A stretch of 64,000 nucleotides of DNA from Betaproteobacteria bacterium SCN1 (GTDB lineage Bacteria; Pseudomonadota; Gammaproteobacteria; Burkholderiales; Thiobacillaceae), in NCBI GenBank assembly GCA_008923315.1, contig WBSF01000009.1, positions 186,001-250,000 on the forward strand, in the 5' to 3' direction. Shown one piece after another: positions 63,816-64,000 of this stretch. A program made the translations under genes and the position numbers. Every line of letters starts with the position of its first letter. Position 1 is the stretch's first letter. The notes under the pieces were generated by a model that was not told the DNA's origin, did not search any database, and saw only the letters and a program-made list of their open reading frames with translations.

Positions 63816-64000
63816 GCGGAGCGGCGGCGCATGTCTGCGGCCTGATCGCCCTCGTCGGTCGGCCGAACGTCGGCAAGTCCACGCTGCTGAACCGGCTGGT
63901 CGGGCAGAAGATCAGCATCACCTCGAAAAAGGCGCAGACCACGCGTCATCGCGTCATGGGCATCCGTACCGAAGACGGCGCGCAGTTCGTCTTTGTCGAT
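63812..64000 (+). CDS. era: GTPase Era, N-terminal part, cut by window end
   Basis: Sixty-three residues are visible. The P-loop is GRPNVGKST (16-24), followed by [18 protein letters not shown], the G2/switch region typical of Era. Era binds 16S rRNA and couples ribosome maturation to growth. The rnc-era overlap is the standard arrangement. Confidence 0.95.
   Translation, partial: MSGAAAHVCGLIALVGRPNVGKSTLLNRLVGQKISITSKKAQTTRHRVMGIRTEDGAQFVFVD

Overview
The window is high-G+C proteobacterial DNA and most resembles a betaproteobacterium of the Rhodocyclales/Nitrosomonadales kind. The support is gene order: rpsF-priB-rpsR-rplI-dnaB, rpoE-rseA-mucB-rseC-degP-lepA-lepB-rnc-era, and the proS / lytic transglycosylase / rppH neighbourhood. 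The genus cannot be fixed from sequence alone. No stretch longer than about 300 bases lacks a gene or a described element.

Positions 1 to about 26,055 are one end of an integrative and conjugative element (ICE) of the clc/PFGI-1 type, integrated at the 3' end of a tRNA-Gly(CCC) gene (26055-26128, minus strand). Reading inward from the tRNA there is: an attachment region with six copies of the hexamer GGACTT; a tyrosine integrase; a LysR-type ligand-binding protein without a DNA-binding domain; an XRE regulator; a MobH relaxase; an AbiEi/AbiEii toxin-antitoxin pair; DUF3742; TraG; and the conjugation (type IV secretion) block in its usual order back to the RAQPRD gene at 4450. The other ICE end and the coupling protein lie outside the window.

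At the left edge (1-4235) sits a cargo module on the ICE: the end of a probable PD-(D/E)XK (DUF4420-like) protein, a GHKL/MORC-like ATPase, two unrecognised proteins and a divergent Vsr-like nuclease. All five genes overlap or abut. This looks like a restriction-type defence operon whose remaining genes are upstream of the window, and it is the best candidate here for a poorly described system.

From 26,130 onward the DNA is chromosomal. The genes are thiS-thiG-trmB-marC; the oxidative pentose phosphate set gnd-zwf-pgl; rbgA and fumC on the minus strand; two periplasmic thioredoxin-fold proteins followed by TolC and a short adaptor protein; a lytic transglycosylase and proS on the minus strand; a spermidine-synthase-like protein; rppH; a proline-rich repeat protein; apbC (Mrp); dcd; an Orn/Lys/Arg-type decarboxylase; the rpsF operon; dnaB; a small inverted-repeat element; alr; a cysteine-less DsrC-like protein; a CsgG-like protein with an SH3 domain; ygfZ; nadB; the sigma-E envelope-stress operon; and lepA-lepB-DUF4845-rnc-era, with era cut by the window end.

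Regulatory signals visible by eye include a good sigma-E promoter before rpoE, a consensus DnaA box before dnaB, a probable S6:S18 leader before rpsF, a palindrome on the abiEi start codon, and two related hairpins that bury the ribosome-binding sites of the ICE radC-like and relaxase genes.
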